Below, piece after piece: positions 1 to 8,793 of a DNA stretch of 64,000 nt. A program made the translations under genes and the position numbers. The DNA comes from Planctomycetia bacterium (GTDB lineage Bacteria > Planctomycetota > Planctomycetia > Gemmatales > HRBIN36). Where the stretch lies: contig JAEUIE010000023.1 in NCBI GenBank assembly GCA_016795155.1, forward strand, positions 1 through 64,000, given 5' to 3'. The notes under the pieces are model-generated. The model was not told the origin of the DNA, made no database searches, and worked only from the letters and a program-made list of their open reading frames with translations. How positions within the stretch are numbered: the stretch's first letter is position 1; each line of letters starts with the position of its first letter.

Positions 1-1367
1 GCCAGTGGCACCAGTATGGCTGCTACGGAATGTGCCAGGATTAGTGCCAGCGCCACGCCGGCAGCACCCTGGCCGGGAACCAGAAACCAGGCAGACAGTA
101 ATGCTACCACAATCCATGCCATGTGAATGAACATGATGACTCGCGGCCTGAGAATCGTCAGTTGATTGACCGCGGGCTGTGAAATCATGTGAATCAGTGC
201 CACCACCAGAAGGTAACTGGCAGGATAAACACCTTCCACAAAGTCCTTTCCGAAGAAGAAAGGCAGCAGCCAGGGAAGCAGTATCAACCCGACACAGGTG
301 ACAGGAATCATGTAGATCGCGGACAGCCAGGTATTGATCAGGACAACGCGGTTAACTCCGCCATACGGTTCGCCTCGCAAGCGTGTCATCAAACTGATGG
401 TTGCCTGGTTCAAGAGGCTCGGAAGAACACCTGTGATGTTTCGGATGGAACTGGCAGCGTTGTAGTAGCCAACTTCACGGAACCCAAAAAAGGGATAAAC
501 CGAAAGTGCATAGTTCGCCATCCACACCACACCCTGCTGAAGTGCAAATCCCAGGGGCAGCAGTGAGGTTGCCATCAACTCTTCACGCGAGGCATAGCGA
601 ACGAGCAGTGCCATCATGGCAATCATCACCAAGTTGACCGCGGTACTGGTGCCCAGTTGTAACAGGCCAAAGCGTAACATTGGTTTCACCGGCACATCAC
701 TGGCGATGCGGGAAAACAGATTGACGTTAAAATGATGGTGCAACAACCAGAGAATCACAGTACACGCGCTGAGTGCCGACACAGCATGAGCGAATACCAT
801 CCAGCCCGGCCCCTCCATGGCAGCCCAGGGCATGAGCAACAACATGGTAATTCCGAAAATGGATGAAAGCATCACCAGGCCGCGGTAGTATGAAAGCCCC
901 AGCATCAGGCCGCGTGCTGCATCAAGCATGACAAACATCGGTGCTGTGAAGACCGTTACCAGCAGCACACGAAAAAACAGAGGCTTGTTGTAAAACCAGT
1001 GAGCCAGCGGCCACACACAGATCAGCATTAACAACGAGGCAATCAGTGCTAACTGCACTGATAAATGAATAATGCGCAGGACAAACGCCTGATTTTGCGG
1101 ATGCCCGACGGGATACTCTGCCGCAAACCGGGTAGCTACCATGCCAATACCAAGACTGGCCTGGCTAGCAAGAAAACCAGCAGTCTGCAGGGCCAGCCCG
1201 TATGCACCATAATTCTCTGCACCGGCAATGCGTGCAGAGAGAACATTTGCCAGAAACAGAAATCCGCGCTCCAGCAGCGTGGCAATGGCAATCAGGCTCG
1301 CGCCATGCAGCAGAAACGAGCGAATCGCCAGTCGTGCGGGAGTAGTGCGGTAAGAGTCAGGCAACAC
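1..1367 (-). CDS. Wzx/MATE-like polysaccharide flippase, 3' end outside window
   Basis: The frame is open from a GTG at 1367 to base 1, so at least 455 residues are present and the C-terminus is missing. An in-frame stop (TAA) lies just upstream. GTG 1367 or TTG 1364, both behind GAAAGG, are the only sensible starts. The translation is strongly hydrophobic with many membrane helices; examples are ATLLERGFLFLANVLSARI near the start and GVALALILAHSVAAILVPL at the window edge. The early pattern of GAENYGAYGLALQTAGFLA and a charged loop is typical of oligosaccharide flippases, which move lipid-linked sugar units across the inner membrane. It lies 41 bp after the glycosyltransferase on the same strand, so all three genes probably serve one surface-polysaccharide pathway. 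The family call is good; the substrate is unknown. Confidence 0.8.
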   Translation of the reverse strand, partial: MLPDSYRTTPARLAIRSFLLHGASLIAIATLLERGFLFLANVLSARIAGAENYGAYGLALQTAGFLASQASLGIGMVATRFAAEYPVGHPQNQAFVLRIIHLSVQLALIASLLMLICVWPLAHWFYNKPLFFRVLLVTVFTAPMFVMLDAARGLMLGLSYYRGLVMLSSIFGITMLLLMPWAAMEGPGWMVFAHAVSALSACTVILWLLHHHFNVNLFSRIASDVPVKPMLRFGLLQLGTSTAVNLVMIAMMALLVRYASREELMATSLLPLGFALQQGVVWMANYALSVYPFFGFREVGYYNAASSIRNITGVLPSLLNQATISLMTRLRGEPYGGVNRVVLINTWLSAIYMIPVTCVGLILLPWLLPFFFGKDFVEGVYPASYLLVVALIHMISQPAVNQLTILRPRVIMFIHMAWIVVALLSAWFLVPGQGAAGVALALILAHSVAAILVPL

Positions 1368-1408
1368 ATACCTTTCAATGGCATTTCTTTACGGATTCAT
1401 GATATGCA

Positions 1409-2551
1409 TCAACATAGCAATGTACGCCAGTGCTGTACGGTTTCATCCCAGGAGGCCTGCATGCGATGCTTCCAGGCTGCTTCACGCAACGACGCATAAA
1501 AAGCATGATCATCAATTAGTTGCACAATCCATCTGGCAATGGTTTCTGCATCGTCATTCGGTGCAAACGCCTTGCCTGCATCGGCAAACATATGTTCCGG
1601 CGAACCGCCTACTGCAGTACCCATCACGATGAGGCCGAGGGCATGATACTCACGCAGCACCATGCCACCCGCTTCGGCCCGGGAAAGCAGGCAACCAACA
1701 TCTGCTGACGCTACCAGGTCAAAGAAGCGTTGAGCCTCCTTGCTCTTGTCGAGGAATCCCACCCAGTTGACATTCGGAACATCCTGCAGATCGGCAGGCA
1801 GTGTAGAACGCTGGCAACCCATCACCGTCAGTTCATACGCTTTGCCTTGGGTATGCACCTGCTTGAGCGCTTCCAGCAGACGATCCAGCCCTTTGCGATC
1901 CCAGTACTTTCCAACAAAGATCAGCTTGAGTGGATCGTGGGGATGTCGCATCCGGCATGTTGCGGTGGAGTACCACTGCAGATAGGTAGTGCGATCCAGA
2001 TTGGCTCCCGGAATTATCGCATGCACCTTTTCCGGAGATATGCCGTAATCTTGAATGATGCTTTGTGCCGCCCAGCGGCTGTGCCCCACAATGAGTTCAG
2101 CAGCCTGGTAACCAGCGCGTTCCCGTTCAATAGCTTCGCGGGCGATGGCTGAACCGATGTAACTGCCTACCTGGTAAAACTCAAAAAGTTGTTTGAGTGT
2201 CATATCGACATAAAAGAACTTTCGGTATCGTTTATCGCTAACCATCGAAGGCGGGTATAACTGAAAGCAATTGATGGTACGGGCATCTCGCAGGCGATGT
2301 ATTTCGTGCTGCCAGAGATTTTCAAGAAATGAACTGGAATACTGATAGCCGCCTACACCACGGCCTGTCATGCCACGCCAACTGTTCCACAGAATACGCC
2401 GGACTTTCCACGCTGTACCACTGGCAGTCAGTCGCAATCCATCATCGAGAAATCCGAGTGCCTGCCCGGCTTGCAGAAAGTGATAGGGAATGCCACTCCA
2501 GGTAATGGGATCATGCACATCACCCACTGCAGCCAGATACGTCTTGGTCAT
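1409..2551 (-). CDS. Glycosyltransferase family 4 (GT-B fold)
   Basis: A 380-residue protein starting MTKTYLAAVGDVHDP. The start is set by the ATGA overlap with asnB: ATG 2551-2549 overlaps the asnB stop TGA 2550-2548; a frame extension upstream of it inside asnB is unlikely to be used. The C-terminal half carries the GT-B nucleotide-sugar domain: LKLIFVGKYWDRKGLDRLLEAL, then VNWVGFLDK, and the donor-site segment LLSRAEAGGMVLREYHALGL with the conserved Glu pair region. The N-terminal half is the variable acceptor domain. Known for the family: transfer of a sugar from a nucleotide sugar to a growing glycan at the cytoplasmic face of the membrane. The tight coupling to asnB and the following flippase gene suggest exopolysaccharide assembly. 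Donor and acceptor cannot be read from sequence. Confidence 0.86.
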   Translation of the reverse strand: MTKTYLAAVGDVHDPITWSGIPYHFLQAGQALGFLDDGLRLTASGTAWKVRRILWNSWRGMTGRGVGGYQYSSSFLENLWQHEIHRLRDARTINCFQLYPPSMVSDKRYRKFFYVDMTLKQLFEFYQVGSYIGSAIAREAIERERAGYQAAELIVGHSRWAAQSIIQDYGISPEKVHAIIPGANLDRTTYLQWYSTATCRMRHPHDPLKLIFVGKYWDRKGLDRLLEALKQVHTQGKAYELTVMGCQRSTLPADLQDVPNVNWVGFLDKSKEAQRFFDLVASADVGCLLSRAEAGGMVLREYHALGLIVMGTAVGGSPEHMFADAGKAFAPNDDAETIARWIVQLIDDHAFYASLREAAWKHRMQASWDETVQHWRTLLC

Positions 2552-4425
2552 GATGCAACTCGCATCATGGCTAACTGGCCACAGACTGCCAAAGCCCATG
2601 GCCGCGACCAGTGAACGGTTCCCGCCTGGATTCCTGTATCGAGTATTTCCGGCACACGCTTTTCAATCCAGCCGTGCGTTGCCAGATGCTGCATGCCTTC
2701 CATGACCATGCTGCGCAGTTCTTGCTTCACCCATGCTTCCATAGGGAAGGTGAAACCCTGCTTGGGCCTGTCGTAAACGGACGTTGGCAAAGGCTGCTTC
2801 AACGTTTCATAAAGCAGCCGCTTGTTCTGCATCAACTCAGGCGTATGTCCCAGCTTTGGCCATAATGTCTGGCACAAGACATGATCGACCAGGGGCACAC
2901 GCACTTCAAGAGCATGTGCCATCGACATGACATCAATATCGCGAAGTAGTTGTGTGCACAGGTATTGTCTTGATTCCAGACGTGAAACCGAGGCATGAAC
3001 AGTCTCTGAGGCAATGGCTCTGAACTGCATCGATTCCAACTCATGCACCTGTTCCTGGATCCTCGCTTGTCGATCTAAAACCGCAGGCCCCAGAATGGCC
3101 TGGATTTCGTGAGGCATGAACAGACCGCGAATGGAACGGTAACATTCAGTGGCATCTGCAACATGCTTGCACAAGTGTTTCCATTTTGCCCGGCGATGAG
3201 GTTTCTGAAACAACTCTAGCAAGGGGCCTACCCAGCGAAGAATCTGTTTTCGACTCTGCATGGCGGGCAACCAGCGAAACGATGGGTAACCGCCAAAATA
3301 TTCGTCACCACCAGTGCCTGACAGAACAACTTTGAGTCCAGACTCTGCGACTACCTTGGAAACATAGTAGCTGTTGAATGCATCAAGCGTTGGCTGATCG
3401 TAGTGAGCAAAAATGGTTGGCCAGTCGTTCAAAAATTGCGATGAAGTAACCTTGCAGACATGATGCTCGGTTTCAAACTGCTTTGCCACTTCCTGGGCTA
3501 TGGTTTCTTCAGAAAACGTACTCTCAGCAAAAGTGATGGTGTAGGTCTGTACCTTGCTGCCTGTCACCTGTCTGACGGCAGATACCAGACTGCTTGAATC
3601 AATGCCTCCGCTGAGAAAAACACCGACAGGTACATCTGATTCCAGATGCAGCTTGACACTTTCTTCTACCGCAGCGCCAACCTGCTGCCGAAACTGAGTG
3701 ATATCAACAGGCGTGGTTGACGGTGTATCTGCATACCAGGCTTTGGCATCTGCAAAAGAACCGGAGGTCGTCGATTTATCTTTGTGATAAGCCCGCCAGC
3801 AACCAGGCTGCAGCGATGTATAGCCTTGCAGCCAGGTATGAGGTGCTGCAATGGAACCCCAGAGCAGGTAATAGTAAAACCCTGCAGGATCTATCTTTGG
3901 TTTTGCATCAGCAGATGCCAAGGCAGCCAGCTCTGATCCGAACACTACGCTGTCGTTGTGTTCGTGATACACGAGCGGTTTGATACCGAAGCGGTCTCGT
4001 GCCAGCAGAAGCGACTGTTCCTGCTCATCCCAGAATGCCAGGGCAAACATGCCTCGCAACTGATGCAGTGCCTGGATGCCTTCATGAATTAACAGGTAGA
4101 GAAGAACCTCACCATCGCCAGTAGATCGAAAGACGACGCCACGGGCGATCAGCGATTCCCGCAAGGCACGAAAGTTGTAAATTTCCCCATTGAAGATGAG
4201 TGTGTAGCGGCCAGTGGCATCGTGCATCGGCTGATGGCCGGTCGGCTTCAAATCGAGAATGGCCAGCCTGCGATGCCCCAATCCCACACGACCCTGAGGC
4301 GAGACAAAACACCCCTGGCCATCGGGGCCACGGTACTTCATCCGGTCAATCATGGACTGTACCCTGTCGTTGATGACAGGCACCGGTTGAGCGGTCTGAC
4401 TGAAGTACCCGGCAATCCCACACAT
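2548..4425 (-). CDS. asnB: Asparagine synthase (glutamine-hydrolysing)
   Basis: A 625-residue protein. The start is placed at 4425 so that Cys2 of MCGIAGYFS is the N-terminal nucleophile of the class II glutaminase domain, as the mechanism requires; an upstream GTG at 4443 would bury it. Residues about 1-200 are the Ntn glutaminase (RGPDGQG, HRRLAILD, NGEIYN, GDGEV). The synthetase domain follows, with the PPi-loop signature VGVFLSGGIDSSSL and later SGTGGDEYFGGY. Known reaction: Asp + Gln + ATP to Asn + Glu + AMP + PPi. Paralogues in polysaccharide loci amidate sugars or other acids instead of aspartate, and the ATGA coupling to a glycosyltransferase plus a flippase favours such a role here. 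That last point is inference. Confidence 0.9.
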   Translation of the reverse strand: MCGIAGYFSQTAQPVPVINDRVQSMIDRMKYRGPDGQGCFVSPQGRVGLGHRRLAILDLKPTGHQPMHDATGRYTLIFNGEIYNFRALRESLIARGVVFRSTGDGEVLLYLLIHEGIQALHQLRGMFALAFWDEQEQSLLLARDRFGIKPLVYHEHNDSVVFGSELAALASADAKPKIDPAGFYYYLLWGSIAAPHTWLQGYTSLQPGCWRAYHKDKSTTSGSFADAKAWYADTPSTTPVDITQFRQQVGAAVEESVKLHLESDVPVGVFLSGGIDSSSLVSAVRQVTGSKVQTYTITFAESTFSEETIAQEVAKQFETEHHVCKVTSSQFLNDWPTIFAHYDQPTLDAFNSYYVSKVVAESGLKVVLSGTGGDEYFGGYPSFRWLPAMQSRKQILRWVGPLLELFQKPHRRAKWKHLCKHVADATECYRSIRGLFMPHEIQAILGPAVLDRQARIQEQVHELESMQFRAIASETVHASVSRLESRQYLCTQLLRDIDVMSMAHALEVRVPLVDHVLCQTLWPKLGHTPELMQNKRLLYETLKQPLPTSVYDRPKQGFTFPMEAWVKQELRSMVMEGMQHLATHGWIEKRVPEILDTGIQAGTVHWSRPWALAVCGQLAMMRVAS

Positions 4426-4504
4426 GCTATGACTCAAGAACACCAGCCTGAAACAGGTACAAACATTTGCACCCGTCGCAGGCTGTTATTGGAAATGGCG
4501 ATTC

Positions 4505-5377
4505 TTAGTTCGCTTTTACCTTGTTCATCGATTGCTGCTTGGAGATCAGGCTTTCAATCTGCTGCAGCTTGGTGCCGATGAACAGCACATTATGAATGGC
4601 CAGTTCTTCCTTGGCAGCGCCACCGGCCTTCATCGGGTCCATCATCAGATCACCGGAACCGAGTCCCAGAATCAAATGGCGGAACAGATCGTCGCGCAGT
4701 TTGGTAAAGGCCAGACCATCGGTATCAAACGTGCGCTCTCCACCGCCGAAAATGAACTTGTGGGTGATCTGTCCAGGAGTTACACGCCAGTAATGGGTGC
4801 GATCGTAGAAGAAAAACACGAATGCCCACATGATGAACAATGCTGTCGAGAAGAATACATAGTAGCCCAGGTTCATGTGGATACGGAGTTTACCCAGCGC
4901 AGACAGAATGCTATCCCACCATCCCAGTGCAGAGATGCTGACGATGATCAATGCCAGCGTCACAATCACCACGAGCGAACTTAATCCTCGCAGATGCACC
5001 GTGGTAATCAAAATGACCAGGATGCAGATGAAAGTGAACAGGATGCCATAGGTGGATGTTTCGGACATGCGTTCACGGAACTGGCCGTTCTCGCCAATCC
5101 CTGCATTTTCCTTGATCAGTCGGGCTGGCCCCTTCGAATCCTGAAGGACAATCGTGTGGGCTTTTTCATCGTACTGTGATTGTGCAGGAACAATGGCGGC
5201 TCGGGTATCGTCATACCAGGTCAAGAATGCGAACAGATAGCCAAAGACCCAGATGGGCCACCAGTAAAACAGCATCGTGTGTCCGTAGATGATGATTTCC
5301 TGCGGTGGTGTGCCTGCAGGTGGCGGTGGCGGCGGGGCTGGTTTCGGAGCGGCCGGTGGTGTCGGAACATTAGACAT
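4505..5377 (-). CDS. Pro-rich N-terminal membrane protein, unknown function
   Basis: A 290-residue protein behind a good ribosome site (GAGG, 7 nt before ATG 5377). It starts with a Pro/Ala-rich cytoplasmic-type tail (PPAAPKPAPPPPPPAG, residues 7-22). About four hydrophobic segments follow: around 34-52 (MLFYWWPIWVFGYLFAFL), 109-125 (GILFTFICILVILITTV), 132-150 and 172-190 (YYVFFSTALFIMWAFVFFF). The C-terminal third is soluble (WRVTPGQITHKFIFGGGERTFDTDG) and resembles a bacterial PH-like domain in layout. It ends with a short predicted coiled coil (LQQIESLISKQQSM). I do not recognise a named family. It lies 79 bp upstream of asnB on the same strand, so read-through is possible, but no functional link to the sugar genes is visible. 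Confidence 0.75.
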   Translation of the reverse strand: MSNVPTPPAAPKPAPPPPPPAGTPPQEIIIYGHTMLFYWWPIWVFGYLFAFLTWYDDTRAAIVPAQSQYDEKAHTIVLQDSKGPARLIKENAGIGENGQFRERMSETSTYGILFTFICILVILITTVHLRGLSSLVVIVTLALIIVSISALGWWDSILSALGKLRIHMNLGYYVFFSTALFIMWAFVFFFYDRTHYWRVTPGQITHKFIFGGGERTFDTDGLAFTKLRDDLFRHLILGLGSGDLMMDPMKAGGAAKEELAIHNVLFIGTKLQQIESLISKQQSMNKVKAN

Positions 5378-5491
5378 CGTTCAGCCTCATTTCATGAAGT
5401 GTTGACACCGAGTCGATACTCGAATACTCAGTGATTCGTCTACACGCTCAGGATATTAACTGGAAGAAAAATGAAGAGAAGCAGAATTTCA

Positions 5492-5517
5492 AGATTTCCA
5501 CGTAATTCAGGAAATCT
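5492..5517 (-). terminator. Weak hairpin downstream of purM
   Basis: Eight-base perfect arms AGATTTCC / GGAAATCT (5492-5499 and 5510-5517) around a 10-nt loop, directly downstream of the purM stop. There is no strong U-run on the minus strand, so it may only be a 3' stabilising or weak terminating structure. Confidence 0.35.
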
Positions 5518-5522
5518 CTGGA

Positions 5523-6563
5523 CTAAACAAATACTACCTCGGACGATCCTTCCACCACTTCTCCTACAAAATGAGTCATCACGCGGGAAGCCTCTAGGTG
5601 AGCTTTAACCGCCTTGGCAGCTTCAAGTGATGCAATGACAATGAATCCCAGGCCGCCATTGAAGACGCGATCCATTTCACTCTGCTCGACACTTCCCAGC
5701 TTCTGCAGCCAGGGCAGAATCGAAGGCATGGGCCAACTGCCTCGTCGCAGATTCACCTGACAGCCTGCAGGCAGAATGCGCGGAATGTTATCCACCAGAC
5801 CGCCACCAGTTATATGTGCCAGTCCGTGAATGGCTTCCTGTCCCTTAAAGTGCTTGATTAATTCCAGTATCGGCTTCACATAGATGCGGGTTGGTTCCAG
5901 AAGTGCAGCACCCACCGTGGTGCCCAGTTCACGCACCACCTGCTCGATATCGAGCTTGGCATGATCAAAAACGATCTTGCGAGCCAGGCTGTAACCATTG
6001 GAATGCAGGCCACTGCTGCTCAGACCCAGAACTTGGTCACCGGGTACGATTTTTTCTCCGGTGATGACTTCATCACGCTCTACTACGCCCACACAAAAAC
6101 CAGCCAGATCGTAATGGCCTGGTTCCATATCACCCGGGTGGATTGCGGTTTCGCCACCCACCAGCGAACAACCTGCCCGCAAACAGCCAGTGGTGATCCC
6201 TTGGACAATTTGCTTGAGCAAAACAGGATTGTCTTCGGGCATGCAGACGTAATCAAGAAACACCAGCGGCTCTGCACCGCAGCAGAGCGCATCATTGACA
6301 CTCATAGCCACCAGGTCGATGCCCACGGTGTCGTGCTTGTTCAGTTTGCGGGCTACATGAATCTTCGTGCCTACACCATCGGTACAGGTGACCAGCAGTG
6401 GCTGGCGATAACGGGATACATCCAGATCATACAGGCTTGCAAAGCTCCCAAACCCATCGAGCACGCGGGGTGAATGCGTTTGCCTGGCCAGCGGAGCAAT
6501 CGCGGAGATGCCCTCTTCATAGAGGTCAAGATTCAAACCGGCTGAACGATAAGTCAATGGCAT
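5523..6563 (-). CDS. purM: Phosphoribosylformylglycinamidine cyclo-ligase
   Basis: A 346-residue protein, the usual length for PurM. Visible family features are the opening MPLTYRSAGLNLDLYEEG, the ATP-binding segment VTCTDGVGTKIHVARKLNKHDTVG, the VAMSVNDALCCGAEPLVFLDY block, the flexible-loop region LVGGETAIHPGDM, and LGLSSSGLHSNGYSLAR, followed by HITGGGLVDNIPRILP in the second half. Known reaction: FGAM + ATP to AIR in step five of purine synthesis, in the cytosol. No other pur gene is in the window, which is common where purine genes are dispersed. No clear ribosome site precedes ATG 6563, but the N-terminus matches the family. Call is firm. Confidence 0.96.
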   Translation of the reverse strand: MPLTYRSAGLNLDLYEEGISAIAPLARQTHSPRVLDGFGSFASLYDLDVSRYRQPLLVTCTDGVGTKIHVARKLNKHDTVGIDLVAMSVNDALCCGAEPLVFLDYVCMPEDNPVLLKQIVQGITTGCLRAGCSLVGGETAIHPGDMEPGHYDLAGFCVGVVERDEVITGEKIVPGDQVLGLSSSGLHSNGYSLARKIVFDHAKLDIEQVVRELGTTVGAALLEPTRIYVKPILELIKHFKGQEAIHGLAHITGGGLVDNIPRILPAGCQVNLRRGSWPMPSILPWLQKLGSVEQSEMDRVFNGGLGFIVIASLEAAKAVKAHLEASRVMTHFVGEVVEGSSEVVFV

Positions 6564-6650
6564 AATGAAAATCTATGACTGATGAGCGGACAGGCCAACA
6601 GTATCCCTAAGAACTAAGTGCCCACTCAAAAAGGAAGCTTGAGGGTGGGT

Positions 6651-6684
6651 GCCACGGTTTGCGTGTACTCACGCTAACCGTGCC
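6651..6684. repeat. Dispersed inverted repeat between purM and the TIGR03067 gene
   Basis: Arms GCCACGGTTTGCGTG (6651-6665) and CACGCTAACCGTGCC (6670-6684) match at 13 of 15 positions around a TACT loop, preceded by GAGGGTGGGT. There is no T-run on either side, so it is not a standard terminator. Its form (G-rich lead-in plus an imperfect palindrome) suggests a dispersed genomic repeat, but only one copy is in this window. Confidence 0.55.
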
Positions 6685-6740
6685 AATTCACCACGAAGTC
6701 ATTTTTGCGGACTAACTTATCTACTGTGACATGTGAAAGG

Positions 6741-7163
6741 TTATTTCTTATTGAGCTTCCAAACGGTCAAAGATGTATTGCTGCCCGGCTTCGATTCAAA
6801 CGAGGTTGGCCGGGGCTGGCCTGGTTGGGCAACGCAGAGATATAGTTGACCGTCTTTGAATTCATAGATTCCCAGTGAAACTTTGTCCTTGGCTGGGCCA
6901 TCCAGCATGGTGGAGTCGATCTCCTTCGGTGATGCCTGCGGGTTCAGTTTGATCTTTGATTTCTGCAGTGCTTTATCAAAGAGAGATACGATTACCACGT
7001 CGTCCTTCACATCTCGGAACAGGGTTTCAGCAACATCATCAGGCTGACGCTGACCATTGCGGATATTCAGCGTGCAACCCCATTCGCCCTGCATGGCTGT
7101 CAAATCAGCCTGTTTGGGTTCATCAGCTACCGGCATCAACAGACCGATCAAGAGGCACCACAT
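6741..7163 (-). CDS. TIGR03067-type small conserved protein
   Basis: A 140-residue protein. ATG 7163 is chosen over an in-frame GTG at 7172 because AGGAG sits 8 nt upstream and the ltaE stop (7167-7165) ends one base before it. It begins MWCLLIGLLMPVADEPKQ, a short hydrophobic stretch that may be a signal sequence. Then comes the family pattern: DLTAMQGEWGCTL, RDVKDDVVIV, KIKLNPQASPKEIDSTMLDG and GIYEFKDGQLYLCVAQPG with PTSFESKPG near the end. Planctomycetes encode many paralogues of this lipocalin-like family, whose function is not established. It is the last gene of the nuoC-ltaE run. Confidence 0.82.
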   Translation of the reverse strand: MWCLLIGLLMPVADEPKQADLTAMQGEWGCTLNIRNGQRQPDDVAETLFRDVKDDVVIVSLFDKALQKSKIKLNPQASPKEIDSTMLDGPAKDKVSLGIYEFKDGQLYLCVAQPGQPRPTSFESKPGSNTSLTVWKLNKK

Positions 7164-7164
7164 G

Positions 7165-8202
7165 TTACTCACTCCTGTTAGAGAGAAGTTGTCGCATCAC
7201 CTGTCCCGTATGTTCAATCTGTTCGCGGGAGACATCCAGATGGGTTACCATCCGCAGCGTGTGACGGGCTGTAGGTAATGCTAGGACTCCATGTGCCTGG
7301 AGACGATGCTGAAGTTCCTCTGCAGTGCCCAGATTCTCATCAAGCTTTAAAAAGATGAGGTTGGTCTCCACACTGTCCTGGCCGAGTGAAATACCCTGAA
7401 TGGCTGTTGCCAGTTCAGCCAGTCTCTTGGCATGAATATGATCTTCTGCCAGTCGATCAATGTGGTGATCGAGAGCATAGATGGCAGCAGCAGCCAGCAC
7501 GCCGGCTTGCCGCATGCCGCCTCCGAACATCTTGCGGATGCGACGTGCCCGCTTGATGAACTCTTTCGGACCGACAAGGGCTGAACCCACTGGCGCTCCC
7601 AGTCCTTTGCTGAAACAGACGGAAACGGAATCTACCGAGTTGCACCAGGTCGCCAGCGAAATGCCAGTTGCTACCGAGGCATTCCATAGCCTGGCGCCAT
7701 CCAGATGCACTGCCAGCCCCTGCTGATGAGCCCAGCGGGCGACCCGCTCCATGGTTTCCAGTGGATAGATTTTCCCACCACCACGGTTGTGAGTATTTTC
7801 CAGACAGACCAGTCTGGTGCGTGGCGTGTAATCAGCATCCCCTTTGACCTGCCCGTCCATGTGATGCACATCAATGATGCCCTGCTGGCCTTCAAAGGTT
7901 CTGCACATCACGCCATTGAGGGCAGCGGGCGCTCCGGTTTCGTAATGAATGATGTGATTGTTGACATCACAAAAGAGTTCATCGCCCGGTTGTGTGTGGC
8001 AACGAATGCCAATCTGGTTCGACATGGTGCCCGATGGGACAAACAAGGCAGCTTCCTTGCCCAGCATGGAAGCTACCCGCTCCTCCAACTGGTTCACCGC
8101 CGGGTCTTCACCAAAGACATCATCGCCTACCCTGGCTGAAGCCATGGCTGCTCGCATGCCCTCGGTAGGCTGGGTGACAGTATCGGATCGAAGGTCAATC
8201 AT
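7165..8202 (-). CDS. ltaE: Low-specificity L-threonine aldolase
   Basis: A 345-residue PLP enzyme starting [17 protein letters not shown], the characteristic opening of the family. ATG 8202 overlaps the nuoC stop as ATGA; an in-frame TTG six bases upstream is less likely. Other visible features are [52 protein letters not shown] and the Schiff-base lysine segment [14 protein letters not shown]. The family cleaves L-threonine and L-allo-threonine to glycine and acetaldehyde. It is translationally coupled between nuoC and the TIGR03067 gene; these three share no obvious pathway. Confidence 0.94.
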   Translation of the reverse strand: MIDLRSDTVTQPTEGMRAAMASARVGDDVFGEDPAVNQLEERVASMLGKEAALFVPSGTMSNQIGIRCHTQPGDELFCDVNNHIIHYETGAPAALNGVMCRTFEGQQGIIDVHHMDGQVKGDADYTPRTRLVCLENTHNRGGGKIYPLETMERVARWAHQQGLAVHLDGARLWNASVATGISLATWCNSVDSVSVCFSKGLGAPVGSALVGPKEFIKRARRIRKMFGGGMRQAGVLAAAAIYALDHHIDRLAEDHIHAKRLAELATAIQGISLGQDSVETNLIFLKLDENLGTAEELQHRLQAHGVLALPTARHTLRMVTHLDVSREQIEHTGQVMRQLLSNRSE

Positions 8203-8729
8203 CGGCAACGGATTCCCTGGTATTCCAAAGGATATTCATAATCTTTGCGAAGCGGGTGGCCTAACCAGTCATCAGCCATCAAGATGCGGGTTAAGTCAGG
8301 GTGGCCGGTAAAACGAACTCCGCCTAGATCGTAACATTCCCGTTCGTGCCAGTTGGCTGCAGGCCAGATGTGGGTAACCGTGGGTACATCAGGAAGCTGA
8401 TGAACGATGTTATCCTTCCAGCGGGGCAACAGAATCTTAACGACCAGCCTATGACGGTGTGAAAAGCTCATGAGGTGATAAACCACTTCCAGATGCGGCT
8501 CAAATCCAGCCTTGGCCACCTTGCCCGGATCGGTTTCGAGGAAATCCACCACGGTCATGCAGTTCAGCACATCGAAATGCAGACGCGGTTCATCATAAAG
8601 AAACCGGGCCAGGGCAGGCCAGTCTGCAGGTGAAACGATCAGGTATGGGTCGAGTGCAGTTGCGTGACGTGACAGCAGCGTGATGCCACTTTTTTCGTCA
8701 ATGATTTGTGTAATGTCGGGAAATGTCAT
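8199..8729 (-). CDS. nuoC: NADH-quinone oxidoreductase subunit C, away from other nuo genes
   Basis: A 176-residue protein of normal NuoC length. The C-terminal signature is complete: [30 protein letters not shown] and [20 protein letters not shown]. The N-terminal half has the [16 protein letters not shown] and [10 protein letters not shown] segments. NuoC is part of the peripheral arm of complex I and docks beside NuoD. No nuoA, B, D or later subunit gene lies in the window, so this copy sits apart. A strong hairpin ends only 3 nt before its ATG, and no free ribosome site is seen between hairpin and start, so expression control may be unusual. Confidence 0.94.
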   Translation of the reverse strand: MTFPDITQIIDEKSGITLLSRHATALDPYLIVSPADWPALARFLYDEPRLHFDVLNCMTVVDFLETDPGKVAKAGFEPHLEVVYHLMSFSHRHRLVVKILLPRWKDNIVHQLPDVPTVTHIWPAANWHERECYDLGGVRFTGHPDLTRILMADDWLGHPLRKDYEYPLEYQGIRCR

Positions 8730-8732
8730 GAA

Positions 8733-8761
8733 ACAAACCAGGAGCTTCTTTCCTGGTTTGT
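8733..8761 (-). terminator. Hairpin between FHA gene and nuoC
   Basis: Perfect 11-bp arms ACAAACCAGGA (8733-8743) and TCCTGGTTTGT (8751-8761) with a 7-nt loop. Read on the minus strand it is followed by TTC and then the nuoC ATG, so it can end the upstream FHA transcript. It occupies the place where the nuoC ribosome site would be; the only AGGA-type sequence lies within the stem. Confidence 0.6.
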
Positions 8762-8793
8762 CTTAGTGCGCTGGTATGTGCTTGTCCGAAAGA

